Shown here piece by piece: positions 42,966 to 53,078 of a DNA stretch of 64,000 nucleotides. A model generated the notes under the pieces. That model was not told where the DNA came from and searched no databases. It saw only the letters and a list, made by a program, of their open reading frames with translations. Source of the DNA: Mycobacteriaceae bacterium. Lineage in GTDB: Bacteria > Actinomycetota > Actinomycetes > Mycobacteriales > Mycobacteriaceae. Location: contig JAFARC010000033.1 of NCBI GenBank assembly GCA_019245755.1, positions 1-64,000 of the forward strand. Direction: 5' to 3'. Every line of letters begins with the position of its first letter. The first letter of the stretch is position 1. A program made the translations under genes and the position numbers.

Positions 42966-45467
42966 ATGTCGGAGCGCAGACCGACATCCGCAACCGTCGC
43001 CAGGCTCGCCTGGTGTTGTCTGTTGGCCGGGGTGCTGGCGGCGGCGTTGATGTTTCCGTTCGCCGGCGGCATCGGGCTGATGTCCAACCGCGCCTCCGAC
43101 GTGGTGGCCAACGGCTCTGCGCAGCTTCTGGAGGGTGACGTCCCGCAGGTGTCCACGATGGTCGACACCGCCGGGCATCCGATCGCATGGCTGTATACCC
43201 AGCGCCGGTTCGAGGTCCCTACCGATCAGATCGCCGACACCATGAAACTGGCGATCGTGTCGATCGAGGACAAGCGGTTCGCCGATCACAACGGCGTGGA
43301 CTGGCCGGGCACGCTGACCGGGCTGTCCGGCTACTTGCGGGGTGACCTCGACACCCGCGGCGGTTCGACGATCGAGCAGCAGTACGTCAAGAACTACCAG
43401 CTGCTGGTGACCGCGCAGACCGACGCCGAGCGGCGGGCGGCTGTGGAGACCACCCCGGCGCGCAAGCTGCGCGAGATCCGGATGGCGCTGACACTGGACA
43501 AGACCTTCTCCAAGCCGGAGATCCTGACGCGTTACCTCAACCTTGTGCCGTTCGGCAACGGCGCGTTCGGTGTTCAGGATGCCGCCCAGACGTACTTCGG
43601 CGTCGACGCGTCACGGCTGAATTGGCAGCAGGCCGCGTTGCTCGCCGGCATGCTGAAGTCGACGACAGCGCTCGACCCTTACACCAACCCCGAAGGGGCT
43701 CTGCAGCGGCGGAACGTGGTGCTCGACACCATGATTGAAAACCTCCCTTCCCACGCCGACGAATTGCGCGCCGCCAAGGCACAGCCGCTGGGCGTGCTGC
43801 CCACACCAAAACAGCTGCCCGGTGGTTGTATCGCCGCCGGCGATCGTGGTTTCTTCTGTGACTACGTGCTGGAGTATCTCGCGCGGGCGGGTATCAGCAA
43901 GGACCAGGTTGCCCGCGGCGGTTATCTGATCCGCACGACGCTGGACCCGAAGGTGCAGGCTTCGGTCAAGCAGGCGATCGACAAGGTCGCCAGTCCGACG
44001 CTCGACGGGATCGCCAGCGTGATGAGCGTGATCAGGCCCGGCAAGGACGCGCATCAGGTGATGGCGATGGCCAGCAACCGGACGTATGGCCTCAACGACG
44101 ACGCCGCCGAGACGGTGCAGCCGCAGCCGTTTTCGCTCGTCGGTGACGGGGCCGGTTCGATCTTCAAGATCTTCACCACGGCGGCGGCGCTGGACATGGG
44201 CATGGGTATCAATGCTCAATTACAGGTGCCGGGCTTCTTTGAGGCCCACGGCATGGGCAGCAGCGATACCCCCGGCTGTCCGAAGGAGACCTGGTGCGTG
44301 AGAAACGCCGGCAACTACCGCGGTTCGATGAACGTCACCGACGCGCTGGCCACTTCGCCGAATACAGCGTTCGCCAAGCTGATTCAGCAGGTTGGGGTGC
44401 CGCGCGCGGTCGACATGGCGGTCCGGCTCGGGCTGCGGTCCTACGCCATTCCCGGCACGGCGCGGGTCTATGACCGCAGCGCCAACGAGAGCTTGGCCGA
44501 CTTGATCAAGCAGCAGAACATGGGCTCGTTCACTTTGGGCCCGTTCCAGCTCAATGCGCTCGAGCTCTCCAACGTCGCGGCGACCCTCGCGTCCGGCGGC
44601 GTGTGGTGCCCGCCGACTCCGATCGACAAGATCCTCGACCGTAAGGGCAACCCGGTGTCCGTGACCACCGAGGCCTGCGATCAGGCGGTGCCGGAAGGAC
44701 TGGCGAACACGCTCGCCAACGCGTTGAGCAAGGACGATCAGGGCGCCGGCACCGCTGCGGGCTCGGCCGCCTCCGTGGGGTGGAAGCTGCCGCTGTCGAG
44801 CAAGACCGGCACCACCGAGTCGCATCGGTCCTCGGGATTCGTCGCCTTCACCAACAACTACGCGGCGGCGAACTACATCTTCGACGACACCGGCGCACCG
44901 ACCGGCATTTGTTCATTCCCGTTGCGCAGGTGCGCCAGCGGCGACCTGTTCGGCGGCAACGAGCCGGCCCGCACCTGGTTCGAGGCGATGAATCCGATCG
45001 CCACCCAGTTCGGCGACGTGCGTCTGCCGCCGACCGATTCACGCTACGTCGACGGCGCGCCCGGCGGGCGGGTGCCCGATGTGTCGGGCTTGAATCTGGA
45101 CGCGGCGCGCCAGCGGGTCAAAGACGCCGGTTTCCAGGTCGCCGACCAGCCGACAGCGGTGAACAGTTACGAGCCTTACGGCGCGGTGGTGGGGACCACG
45201 CCGAGCGGTCAAACGATCCCCGGATCGATCGTCACGATCGAAACGAGCAACGGGATTGCGCCGGCCCCGCCGCCTGCTCCCGTGGAGCGCAGGCCCTACG
45301 GCGGGCCGGAAAACGGCCCGAGCGGCCCGAGCCCTCCATCTCAGGGCGGTTCGACGGTCGTCGACATTCCGGGGCTGCCGCCGATTACCGTCCCGGTGCT
45401 CGGGCCGCCACCGGCGCCTGTGCCGGCGCCGCCGGAGCCGGCACCGCCAGAACCGCCCCCGCAGTAG
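42966..45467 (+). CDS. Bifunctional penicillin-binding protein with PASTA domain (PonA type)
   Basis: This is an 833-residue class A PBP. An N-terminal membrane anchor precedes the GT51 glycosyltransferase domain, with the catalytic Glu near residue 100 (EDKRFADHNGVDW) and GGSTIEQQYVKN. The transpeptidase has SIFK (Ser at about 398), SPN and SKTGTTE (about 612). A PASTA domain (VPDVSGLNLDAARQRVKDAG) and a Pro-rich tail follow. The layout suits PonA2 or the extra PonA3 of fast-growing mycobacteria rather than PonA1. It builds peptidoglycan at the outer face of the membrane. Confidence 0.92.
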   Translation: MSERRPTSATVARLAWCCLLAGVLAAALMFPFAGGIGLMSNRASDVVANGSAQLLEGDVPQVSTMVDTAGHPIAWLYTQRRFEVPTDQIADTMKLAIVSIEDKRFADHNGVDWPGTLTGLSGYLRGDLDTRGGSTIEQQYVKNYQLLVTAQTDAERRAAVETTPARKLREIRMALTLDKTFSKPEILTRYLNLVPFGNGAFGVQDAAQTYFGVDASRLNWQQAALLAGMLKSTTALDPYTNPEGALQRRNVVLDTMIENLPSHADELRAAKAQPLGVLPTPKQLPGGCIAAGDRGFFCDYVLEYLARAGISKDQVARGGYLIRTTLDPKVQASVKQAIDKVASPTLDGIASVMSVIRPGKDAHQVMAMASNRTYGLNDDAAETVQPQPFSLVGDGAGSIFKIFTTAAALDMGMGINAQLQVPGFFEAHGMGSSDTPGCPKETWCVRNAGNYRGSMNVTDALATSPNTAFAKLIQQVGVPRAVDMAVRLGLRSYAIPGTARVYDRSANESLADLIKQQNMGSFTLGPFQLNALELSNVAATLASGGVWCPPTPIDKILDRKGNPVSVTTEACDQAVPEGLANTLANALSKDDQGAGTAAGSAASVGWKLPLSSKTGTTESHRSSGFVAFTNNYAAANYIFDDTGAPTGICSFPLRRCASGDLFGGNEPARTWFEAMNPIATQFGDVRLPPTDSRYVDGAPGGRVPDVSGLNLDAARQRVKDAGFQVADQPTAVNSYEPYGAVVGTTPSGQTIPGSIVTIETSNGIAPAPPPAPVERRPYGGPENGPSGPSPPSQGGSTVVDIPGLPPITVPVLGPPPAPVPAPPEPAPPEPPPQ

Positions 45468-45485
45468 CCTGCGATCGCAACCCCC

Positions 45486-45998
45486 TCAGGATGGGTACGG
45501 GGGCGCTGCGTTCGGCGAGGGGTTTGGTGACCAGTCCCACACGGATTCGTCGTCGGCCCGATATTGGGCGCAGTTGTCGGTTTCGTGGGCGGCAACGCCT
45601 TTGTTGTTGAAGAAGATCTTCATGTTGTTGGGCCATGCCAGCCACAACGGGTCGACGCCGTTGTAGAACATGTTGTTCGAATAATTTCTGCGGTCTGCGG
45701 AGTTCAAGGACAGAAACCAGTGAATTTTGTCCCTGGTGGCCTGCTGTATGTCGTACGGGTGGTTGTGCATGTCGATCATGTACCGCTCGTAGTACACCGG
45801 CTCGTAGTCGCGCGCGGCCGCCAATAGTTGCTCTGCGGTGCAGGTTGTTTCGATGATCCGGTGCGGTATCGGGTAGTCCTCGGTGGAATCGGCCGCGGCG
45901 ACCCGCGGCAACGCCAGTGCAGCCATGCCGCAAGCGAGCGATGCAGCGGCGGCTCCAAGAGCAGGACCGAGACGATGATGGCGCATGCCGTTCACCAT
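45486..45998 (-). CDS. Exported protein (DUF5078-like), unknown function
   Basis: This is a 170-residue protein, or 166 if the second ATG (MRHHRL) is used. A signal peptide ends near RVAAADS. The mature region has two Cys (ETTCTAEQ and DNCAQY), many aromatic residues and [14 protein letters not shown]. It resembles a mycobacterial secreted family of unknown role. It is convergent with the PBP gene, 18 bp apart, which may be chance. Confidence 0.75.
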   Translation of the reverse strand: MVNGMRHHRLGPALGAAAASLACGMAALALPRVAAADSTEDYPIPHRIIETTCTAEQLLAAARDYEPVYYERYMIDMHNHPYDIQQATRDKIHWFLSLNSADRRNYSNNMFYNGVDPLWLAWPNNMKIFFNNKGVAAHETDNCAQYRADDESVWDWSPNPSPNAAPPYPS

Positions 45999-46029
45999 AT
46001 GCCCGGCGCCGTCCTGGCGTTGAGGTTAC

Positions 46030-47004
46030 CTAAGTTTTTCGGGTCGCGGCCTCGCCGCGCGCCTCGCGGGCCGCCTCGCCGCGCGCCTCGCGGGCCGCCT
46101 CGAGGCGTTGCCGCTGCGGCACCACCACGTACTTCGGGTCGCGGGTGGACGCCACCCCGGCCTCGAACACGCCGAACCGCTGCAACGCGCTGCCGGCGAG
46201 CAGTGCCAGCCCGGACAGCACCGCCGCCGGCCGGCTCCGATTCGACACCAACGTGCCTAGCGCCCCGCCGACGGTCAGGTACTCCGCCCCGGTCCGCATC
46301 CGGTGGGCGTTCCCGGTCGTGTACGCCTCGGCGGCCAGGCCGAGCCGCCGCTGCAGCAGCCGCGACGCGGCGACCTCCAGCCCAGCGCCCGCGACGGCCA
46401 GCCGCCGGGCCGGTCCTGCCTGGTCGAGCGGCGCCAGCAGCATGCCCAGGCCGGCGCCGCTGGCCGCGGCGGAGCCGGTGAACACGAACGGCAGGTACGG
46501 ATACGCCTCATGCCAGGCCGGGACGGCGGTCTGGGACAGCAGCACCGCGGTGTAGGACGCGACCCCGGGCGCGGCGGCCGCCGCCGACAGCCCGGCCGGG
46601 CGGGCCGACCAGCTCAGCAGTTTCCCCAACCGGGTGCGCCGCAGCGCCGCAGGCATCAGCTCCGCGACCGCACTGAGTCCCGCGCCGGGCCCGTAGGCGG
46701 ACAGGATCCACGTGCCGACGCTCATCGGCGAGCTCGGCTTGGCCACCCGCAGCATGTGGTGGAAGCGCTCCGGCCGGCCCAGGTCCGCGATGAGGAAGTA
46801 CATGCTCACCAGGATGCTGGCCAGCGCCCCGAGCCGACTTACCCGGCGCAGCGCTTCCCGCCCGGTGAGGTCGGCTCCGGCGGCCAGCAACGCCGAACCC
46901 GCCGACAGCCCTCCGGTGAACAGGTACGCCGCGATCCGCCATTCCCAAACCGGACTCTTGAGCACCGCGCGCCCGTAGTAGGACCGGAATCCGGCGCCGG
47001 TCAT
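46030..47004 (-). CDS. Formate dehydrogenase membrane subunit (NrfD/PsrC-like)
   Basis: This 324-residue integral membrane protein has about eight hydrophobic segments, typical of the NrfD family that takes electrons from an iron-sulfur subunit to quinone. It starts at ATG 47004, overlapping the iron-sulfur subunit stop by 4 bp; the longer frame to 47370 overlaps fdhB and is rejected. The C-terminal tail contains AREARGEA twice, from an exact 24-bp tandem repeat. It is the last gene of the fdh operon and would anchor the enzyme and pass electrons to menaquinone. Confidence 0.88.
   Translation of the reverse strand: MTGAGFRSYYGRAVLKSPVWEWRIAAYLFTGGLSAGSALLAAGADLTGREALRRVSRLGALASILVSMYFLIADLGRPERFHHMLRVAKPSSPMSVGTWILSAYGPGAGLSAVAELMPAALRRTRLGKLLSWSARPAGLSAAAAAPGVASYTAVLLSQTAVPAWHEAYPYLPFVFTGSAAASGAGLGMLLAPLDQAGPARRLAVAGAGLEVAASRLLQRRLGLAAEAYTTGNAHRMRTGAEYLTVGGALGTLVSNRSRPAAVLSGLALLAGSALQRFGVFEAGVASTRDPKYVVVPQRQRLEAAREARGEAAREARGEAATRKT
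46049..46096 (-). repeat. 24-bp exact tandem duplication in the membrane-subunit tail
   Basis: Two identical, adjacent 24-bp units (46049-46072 and 46073-46096) encode two copies of AREARGEA. The reading frame is preserved. Confidence 0.9.
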
Positions 47005-48017
47005 CGCCTGCCCCGCCCGATGAACGCTGACGCCGCGGCGGCGACGAGCGCCGACGCCGCGATCCCGGCGTATTTCCACATCGCCGGCGCGTCCCGGGTC
47101 GGCACCACCGGGTCGGGCGGCAGCCCGTACACCTCCGGCTCGTCCAGTAGCAGGAAGAACGCGCCGTCGCCGCCCACACCGTCGTTCGGGTCGTGGCCGT
47201 AAAGCCGCGCCTCGGCCATCCCGCGCTGGTGCAGCTCCTCGACGCGGCGGGCCGCGCGCCCGCGCAGCTCGTCGAGCGGACCGAACTGGATCGAGTCGGT
47301 GGGGCACGCCTTGGCGCACGCCGGTTCCAACCCGTCGTGGAGCCGGTCGTAGCACAGCGTGCACTTCCACGCGCGGCCGTCACCCTCGCGCCGGTCGATG
47401 ACCCCGTACGGGCAGCCCGACACGCAGTAGCCGCAGCCGTTGCAGATGTCCTGCTGCACCACGACGGTGCCGAACTCGGTACGGAACAACGCGCCGGTCG
47501 GGCACACGTCCAGACAGCCTGCGTGGGTGCAGTGCTTGCACACGTCGGAGCTCATCAGCCAGCGGAAGGCGGTGCGCGCCTGCGCACCGGTGCCCTCGCC
47601 CGGGCGCTCGAATTTCGGCATCCCGAGCTCGACGGGAGTCGTGCCGAGCTCTCCGCCTCCCCGCTGGGTCAGCTCGATCGCCGAGGCGACCCTGTCGGCC
47701 GAGCGCAGGCTGCCCGACGGGCCGGTCGGTCGCCCCGCCAGGCCGGAGTCCTGCCCGCCCAGCGGCTTCGCCTGTTCGATGAACGCGACGTGCCGCCAGG
47801 TGTCGGCGCCGAGCATGCCGGTGTTGTCGAAGGACATCCCGAGCAGGTTGAACCCGTCGTCGGGGACCAGGTTCCACTCCTTGCAGGCCACCTCGCAGGC
47901 CTTGCAGCCGATGCACACCGAGGTGTCGGTGAAGAACCCGACCCGGCGCGGGTGTTCGGTGTACCCGGCGTTGCCCGCGGGATCGTCCAGCGGCCCGTAG
48001 CGGCTGTTGTCTCTCAT
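47001..48017 (-). CDS. fdhB: Formate dehydrogenase iron-sulfur subunit
   Basis: This is a 338-residue ferredoxin-type subunit with four Cys clusters for four [4Fe-4S]: CIGCKACEVACKEWN, CKHCTHAGCLDVCPTG, CNGCGYCVSGCPYGV, and CTLCYDR...CAKACPTDS. A hydrophobic C-terminal anchor (APAMWKYAGIAASALVAAAASAF) matches FdnH-like proteins. It passes electrons from FdhA to the NrfD-like subunit. Both ends overlap neighbouring genes by 4 bp, so the three genes form one tight operon. Confidence 0.92.
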   Translation of the reverse strand: MRDNSRYGPLDDPAGNAGYTEHPRRVGFFTDTSVCIGCKACEVACKEWNLVPDDGFNLLGMSFDNTGMLGADTWRHVAFIEQAKPLGGQDSGLAGRPTGPSGSLRSADRVASAIELTQRGGGELGTTPVELGMPKFERPGEGTGAQARTAFRWLMSSDVCKHCTHAGCLDVCPTGALFRTEFGTVVVQQDICNGCGYCVSGCPYGVIDRREGDGRAWKCTLCYDRLHDGLEPACAKACPTDSIQFGPLDELRGRAARRVEELHQRGMAEARLYGHDPNDGVGGDGAFFLLLDEPEVYGLPPDPVVPTRDAPAMWKYAGIAASALVAAAASAFIGRGRR

Positions 48018-51000
48018 GCCTGCTCCTCCGGCTCGATGTGGGCGCCCCCCGCGGTCCGGGTGGTGTCCAGCTGGGTGCCGGTCCGCGGTGTGATGCCGGC
48101 CCGGCGCCGGTAATCGGCGATGTATTCCAGCAGCGCCGGACCACGCGGCCGTCGCCCCGGCCGGATGTCGCAGGTGGCGACCTTGCTCTCCTGGATGAAC
48201 ACGTTCGGGTCAGCGACCACCCCAAGGAGATCGTTCACCACGTCACCGTCAACCAGCCCGACGTGTCCCCAGTGGTAGGGCATCCACAGCTGGTGCACCA
48301 CCCGGTCCTCGATCCGCAGCGGTGTCATCCGGTCGGTCACGAACACGCGTGCGTCCACCGCGGTGCGGCTGGTGATCACGTGCGCCCAGTCCAGGTGGGC
48401 CAGCCCACGCAGGGCGGCCAGCTCCGGGGACACCTCCACGAAAAGGGCCGGCTGCAGCTCCGCGAGGTACGGCAGCTGCCGGCTCATGCCGCCCGCCGTG
48501 TGGTGCTCGGTCAGCCGCGCCGCGGTGAACACGAACGGGAACACCTCGCCGTGCGGCTCCGGCGGCGACGGGTTCGACGGGTTGTCCGGCCGGCCGTACA
48601 CCTTGCGCACCGGGTTGCCCTGCTGCGCGTACAGCGCGTTGCGCACCGGGGATTCGTGCGGCTCGTAGTGCGTCGGCAACGGGCCGTCCAGCATGCCGTT
48701 GGGCGCGAACAACCAACCCTTGCCGTCGGCCTGCATGATGAACGGGTCATCGCCGCGCAGCGCCTCGACGCCGACCGCGCCCTCGGGTGGGCGGTAGTCC
48801 GGCGGCTTGGTCTTCTCGAAGTCGGGCACGTCGTGGCCGGTCCACTCGCCCTTTTCGGCGTCCCACCAGATGAGCTTCTTGCGCTCGCTCCACGGCCGGC
48901 CCTGCGGGTCGGCGGATGCCCGGTTGTACAGCACCCGCCGGTTCATCGGCCAGGTCCAGCCCCACTCCGACTCGTACGGCCTCTGCTGGTCGTGCGGTTT
49001 GCGTCGCGCCGCCTGGTTGACCTCGCCGGCGTAGACGCCGCTGTAGATCCAGCAGCCGCAGGCGGTGCTGCCGTCGGCCTTGAGGTCGAGGTAGCTGTTG
49101 ACCGCCCGGCCGGTGCGCAACTCGATGCCGTTGATGTGGCGGAGCACGTCCTCGCCCGACGGCTCGTCGCCCTCCATGGCATAGTTCCAGGTCAGCTCCA
49201 GCAGCGGCCGGTCGCGCTCGTCGGTTGAGCCGGCCAGCTTTTCCCGCAGCCTGCGGCCCAGGTGATACATGAACCACAGCTCGGATCGGGCGTCGCCCGG
49301 CGGGTCGACCGCCTTTTCCCGCCATTGCAGCATCCGCTGCGTCTGGGTGAATGTGCCGGCCTTCTCCACGTGCGCCGCGGCCGGCAGGAAGAACACTTCG
49401 GTCCGACAGGTTTGCGGGCGGATCTCGCCGGTCTCGACCTCGGGGCCGTCCTTCCAGAACGTGGCGCTCTCGATCATGACCAGGTCGCGCACGACCAGCC
49501 AGTCGAGGTTGGCCATGCCCAGCCGCTGCAGCCGCCCGTGGGCGGACCCGACCGCCGGGTTCTGGCCCAGCAGGAAGTAGCCGAACACCTTTCCGTCGAC
49601 CATGTCCATGACGGTGCGGTAGGTGCCATGGTCGCCGTTGATCCGCGGCAGGTAGTCGAAGCAGTAGTCGTTGTCGGCGGTGGCCCGCTCCCCCCAGTAC
49701 TCCTTCAGCAGCGACACCATGTAGGTGTCGGCGTTGCGCCAGAAGCCCTTCTGATTCCGTGCGGCTATCGTGCCGAGGTAGTCGGCCAGGGTGGCGTGGC
49801 CGGCGCGCGGCATCGCCAGGTAACCGGGCAGCAGGTTGAACAGCGTCGGCACGTCCGTGGAGCCCTGGATGCTGGCGTGCCCGCGCAGCGCGAACACCCC
49901 GCCGCCGGGCCGGCCGATGTTGCCCAGCAGCAGCTGGATGATGGATCCGGCACGGATGAACTGCGCGCCCATGGAGTGCTGCGTCCAGCCCACGCTGTAC
50001 ACCAGCGCCGCCGTGCGCTCGGGGCCGGAGTTGTCTGCCCAGGCCCGCGCGACCGCGAGCAACTGCTCGGCCGGCACACCGCACACCCGCTCCACCATTT
50101 CCGGTGTGTAGCGGGCGTAGTGCCGCTTGAGGATCTGGTAGACACAGCGCGCATGCTGCAGGGTCGGGTCGGCCGGGATGTCGCCGGCTGCGTCCTCGAT
50201 CGGCGGCCCACCGGATCCGTGCTGCTCCGGCGCGCTGCGCTCCTTCGCGCCCGCCCCGCCGCGGCCGCCCGGATGCGTCGACTCGTAGTGCCAGCTGGCC
50301 GGATCGTAGGAGGCGGAGTCGTGGTCGTAGCCGCTGAACAGCCCGTCCAGGTCCTCGGTGTCCTGGTAGCGCTCGTCGACGAGGAACGAGGCGTTGGTGT
50401 ACGCGGTGACGTACTCGCGGAAGTCCAGCTCGTTGGACAGGATGTAGTTGATCACCCCGCCGAGGAATGCGATGTCACTGCCCGCGCGCAGCGCCACGTA
50501 GCGGTCGGCGACCGCGCTGGTGCGGGTGAACCGCGGGTCGATGTGCACCACCTGCACGCCGCGGGCCTTGGCTTCCATCACCCACTGAAATCCCACCGGA
50601 TGGGCCTCGGCCATGTTGGAGCCCATGATCACGATGAAGTCCGAGTTGACCAGGTCCTGCTGGTAGTCCGTGGCACCGCCGCGACCGAAGGAGGTTCCCA
50701 GACCGGGAACCGTGGCGGAGTGTCAAATACGGGCTTGGTTCTCGATCTGCAGCGCGCCCAGCGCCGTGAAGAGCTTCTTGATGAGGTAGTTCTCTTCGTT
50801 GTCCAGCGTCGCGCCGCCGAGGCTGGCAATGCCCATGGTGCGGCGCAGCCGGTTGCCGTGGCCGTCGGTGTCCTGCCAGCCTTTGCGTCGGGCGTCGAGC
50901 ACCCGGTCGGCGAGCATGTCCATCGCCGTGTCGAGGTCGAGCTCCTGCCATTCGGTCGCGTAGGGGGGGCGGTAGCGCACCGTCAGCTCGCGCTGCGGGC

Positions 51001-51292
51001 CGGTGACCAGCTGCTTGCTCGCCGACCCCTTGGGGCAGAGCCGGCCTCGGGAGATCGGGCTGTCCGGATTGCCCTCGATCTGGTCGACCTGCCCGTCGCG
51101 GACATACACGTTCTGGGCGCAGCCGACCGCACAGAAGGGGCAGACGGAGTGGGCGACGCGGTCGGCGGCGGCGGTGCGGGGCGTGAGGCCCGCGGAGCGG
51201 GCGGACTGCGCGGCCTTGCCGCGGCCCAATGCGTCGGATCCGGTCACCTGCCGATAGACCGGCCACGACCGGATCAACTTCCCGATGTCCAT
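48014..51292 (-). CDS. fdhA: Selenocysteine-containing formate dehydrogenase, catalytic subunit (UGA read through)
   Basis: This is a 1092-residue molybdopterin enzyme if the in-frame TGA at 50723-50725 is read as selenocysteine 190, the molybdenum ligand. The N-terminal [4Fe-4S] ligands are Cys51, Cys54, Cys58 and Cys86. After the UGA come HSATVPGLG and IVIMGSNMAEAHPVG, which are standard formate dehydrogenase segments. Start ATG 51292 follows GGAGGGG. The SECIS hairpin lies 11 nt downstream of the UGA. No twin-arginine signal is visible, so the catalytic side is probably cytoplasmic, unlike FdnG. Automatic callers would split this into two genes at the UGA. Formate is oxidised to CO2 with electrons to quinone. 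Confidence 0.93.
50693..50711 (-). promoter_or_regulatory. Bacterial SECIS element in fdhA
   Basis: On the minus strand GGTTCCC, GGTCT, GGGAACC is a perfect 7-bp stem closed by a GGUCU loop. It starts 11 nt after the UGA at 50725-50723. The spacing and the GGUCU loop match the E. coli fdhF/fdnG SECIS recognised by SelB. The element is part of the coding sequence. Confidence 0.9.
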
Positions 51293-51333
51293 GGGCTTCC
51301 CCTCCGTCCGGTCGCCCAGCCGCGACCCGGCCT

Positions 51334-51361
51334 TTGTTGTGATCAACCTTGTTGTGATCAA
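51334..51361. repeat. 13-bp direct repeat between selB and fdhA
   Basis: TTGTTGTGATCAA occurs at 51334-51346 and 51349-51361, separated by 2 bp (15-bp period). TGATCA is a palindrome within each copy. It fills part of the 73-bp gap and could be a regulatory repeat or slippage product. Confidence 0.6.
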
Positions 51362-51365
51362 ACCG

Positions 51366-53078
51366 TCAGGCTCGGCGCTGCGCAACAACGAGCGTCCGGG
51401 TGCCGTCACTGCCTCGCCGGGTGATCCGCCGCGCGTCAAGCTGTTCCAGCAGGGGCACCGCGACGCGGCGGCTGGTGCCCAGGGCGCGCCGGGCCTCGCT
51501 GACGGTGAATGGCTGCGGCAGCGTCGCGAGTATTCCGGCTGCCCGCTCCAGCGCGTCGGGACCGAGCACGACACCGTCGGCGATGCGGGTCAGCCGCCCG
51601 GCGCGCACCGCCGCGGCCAGTTCCCGGGTGCCTAGCTTCAGGTCGGCCAGCTCGTCGGCCTCCGGGGCGCGGAACGGCTCGGCGGCCAGCCACTCCTGCA
51701 CCGTGCGGACCGCCCTGTCCACCCGCGGCGGCAGGCCCCCGCCCGGCGGGCGGACCAGTCCGTCGGCCACCTCGAGGCCCGTGCCCTCGAGCAGCTTTCC
51801 CACCAGCTCGGCGGCGGGCAGCCCGAGCTGCTGGCGCAGCGCCTCCAGCGGCATCCCTGCGGCGATGTCGTGCTCGGCGGCCCAGCGCCGCACCACCGCC
51901 GCCACGCGTTCGCGCCGCCCGGCCCACCACTGCGGGTCCACGACGAAATCACCCACCGGCTGCCCGGTCGCCGGCAGGCCCATCGCGTGCAGGTCACCGG
52001 CTCGTGCCCAGTCTGGTGGGCGCAGGCGGCCGCTCGCCAGCTCCTCGGCCCGCATCCGCGCCGCACCGCGACGGCGCAGCTGCGGCGGCCGCACGTCGAG
52101 CACCTCGATCCCGGCGGCGATCCGGTGCTCGCCGGGATCCCGCAGCAATCCGATGTCCCCGACGCGCAGCGGCACCGGCCGTGCCAGGCGCAGCCGCGCG
52201 GCGGCCGTGCCCAGTGGACGGACGTGCACCGGCACGGCGGCGGATCCGAGGTGCAGCACGAGGTGGCGGTGCAGCGCGCCCGCCGACCGCAGGACGACGT
52301 CGATCTCCGCGGTGTCCAACCACGCGCCCGGCGTGCGCACGGTGTCGCCGCGACGGATCTGCTGGCGGTTGACGCCCCGCAGGTTCACCGCGACGCGGGC
52401 CACCGCGGCGGCCTCGGTCCGGTCCAGACCCAGCGACTGCAGGCCGCGTACGGTGACGTGCCGCCCGTGGTGTTCGAGCTCATCGCCCACCCGTATGGTG
52501 CCGGCGGCCAGCGTCCCGGTGACGACCGTGCCGGCGCCGCGTACGGTGAAGCACCGGTCCACCCACAGCCGCACGTCGGCGTCCCGGTCGGGTTGCGGCA
52601 GCCGGTCGACCAGCTCGAGCAGTTGCGCGCGCACCCCGTCGAGGTCGGTGCCGAGCACGATGGGCGGATCGGCGAGCGAGGTGCCCGCGAACCGTTCGCT
52701 GGCCTGCTCGATGACGGGCCTGGGATCGGCGAGGTCGGCCTTGCTGATCACGAGCAGCGCCTCGCGCACCCGCAGGGCGTCGAGCGCGGCGAGATGCTCG
52801 CCGGATTGCGGCATCCAGCCTTCGGTGGCCGCCACCACGAACAGCACAGCGGGCACCGGGCCCACGCCGGCGAGCATGTTGGCGACGAACCGTTGGTGGC
52901 CCGGCACGTCGACGAAGGCGAGCTGCCTCCCGTCGAGTTCGGTCCACGCGTACCCGAGGTCGATCGTGAGGCCACGGCGCTGTTCCTCGGCGAGCCGATC
53001 GGGCCACATCCCGGTCAGCCGGTGCACGAGTGTCGACTTGCCGTGGTCGACGTGCCCGGCGGTGGCTATGACAAACAT
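51366..53078 (-). CDS. selB: Selenocysteine-specific elongation factor SelB
   Basis: This is a 570-residue translation GTPase. The N-terminal G domain has GHVDHGKST, DVPGH and ISKADLAD, followed by EF-Tu-like beta barrels with MXXXX-type positions and C-terminal winged-helix domains (about residues 390-570) that bind the SECIS loop. It delivers Sec-tRNA to the ribosome at the fdhA UGA. It overlaps the selA stop by 13 bp. It has the usual length for actinobacterial SelB (slightly under the 614 residues of E. coli). Confidence 0.95.
   Translation of the reverse strand: MFVIATAGHVDHGKSTLVHRLTGMWPDRLAEEQRRGLTIDLGYAWTELDGRQLAFVDVPGHQRFVANMLAGVGPVPAVLFVVAATEGWMPQSGEHLAALDALRVREALLVISKADLADPRPVIEQASERFAGTSLADPPIVLGTDLDGVRAQLLELVDRLPQPDRDADVRLWVDRCFTVRGAGTVVTGTLAAGTIRVGDELEHHGRHVTVRGLQSLGLDRTEAAAVARVAVNLRGVNRQQIRRGDTVRTPGAWLDTAEIDVVLRSAGALHRHLVLHLGSAAVPVHVRPLGTAAARLRLARPVPLRVGDIGLLRDPGEHRIAAGIEVLDVRPPQLRRRGAARMRAEELASGRLRPPDWARAGDLHAMGLPATGQPVGDFVVDPQWWAGRRERVAAVVRRWAAEHDIAAGMPLEALRQQLGLPAAELVGKLLEGTGLEVADGLVRPPGGGLPPRVDRAVRTVQEWLAAEPFRAPEADELADLKLGTRELAAAVRAGRLTRIADGVVLGPDALERAAGILATLPQPFTVSEARRALGTSRRVAVPLLEQLDARRITRRGSDGTRTLVVAQRRA

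Noticed and set aside
50723..51292. The first part of fdhA as a separate truncated protein, or the UGA as a nonsense mutation
   Set aside because: The SECIS hairpin at the exact spacing and adjacent selA, selB, selC and selD make selenocysteine the simpler reading.
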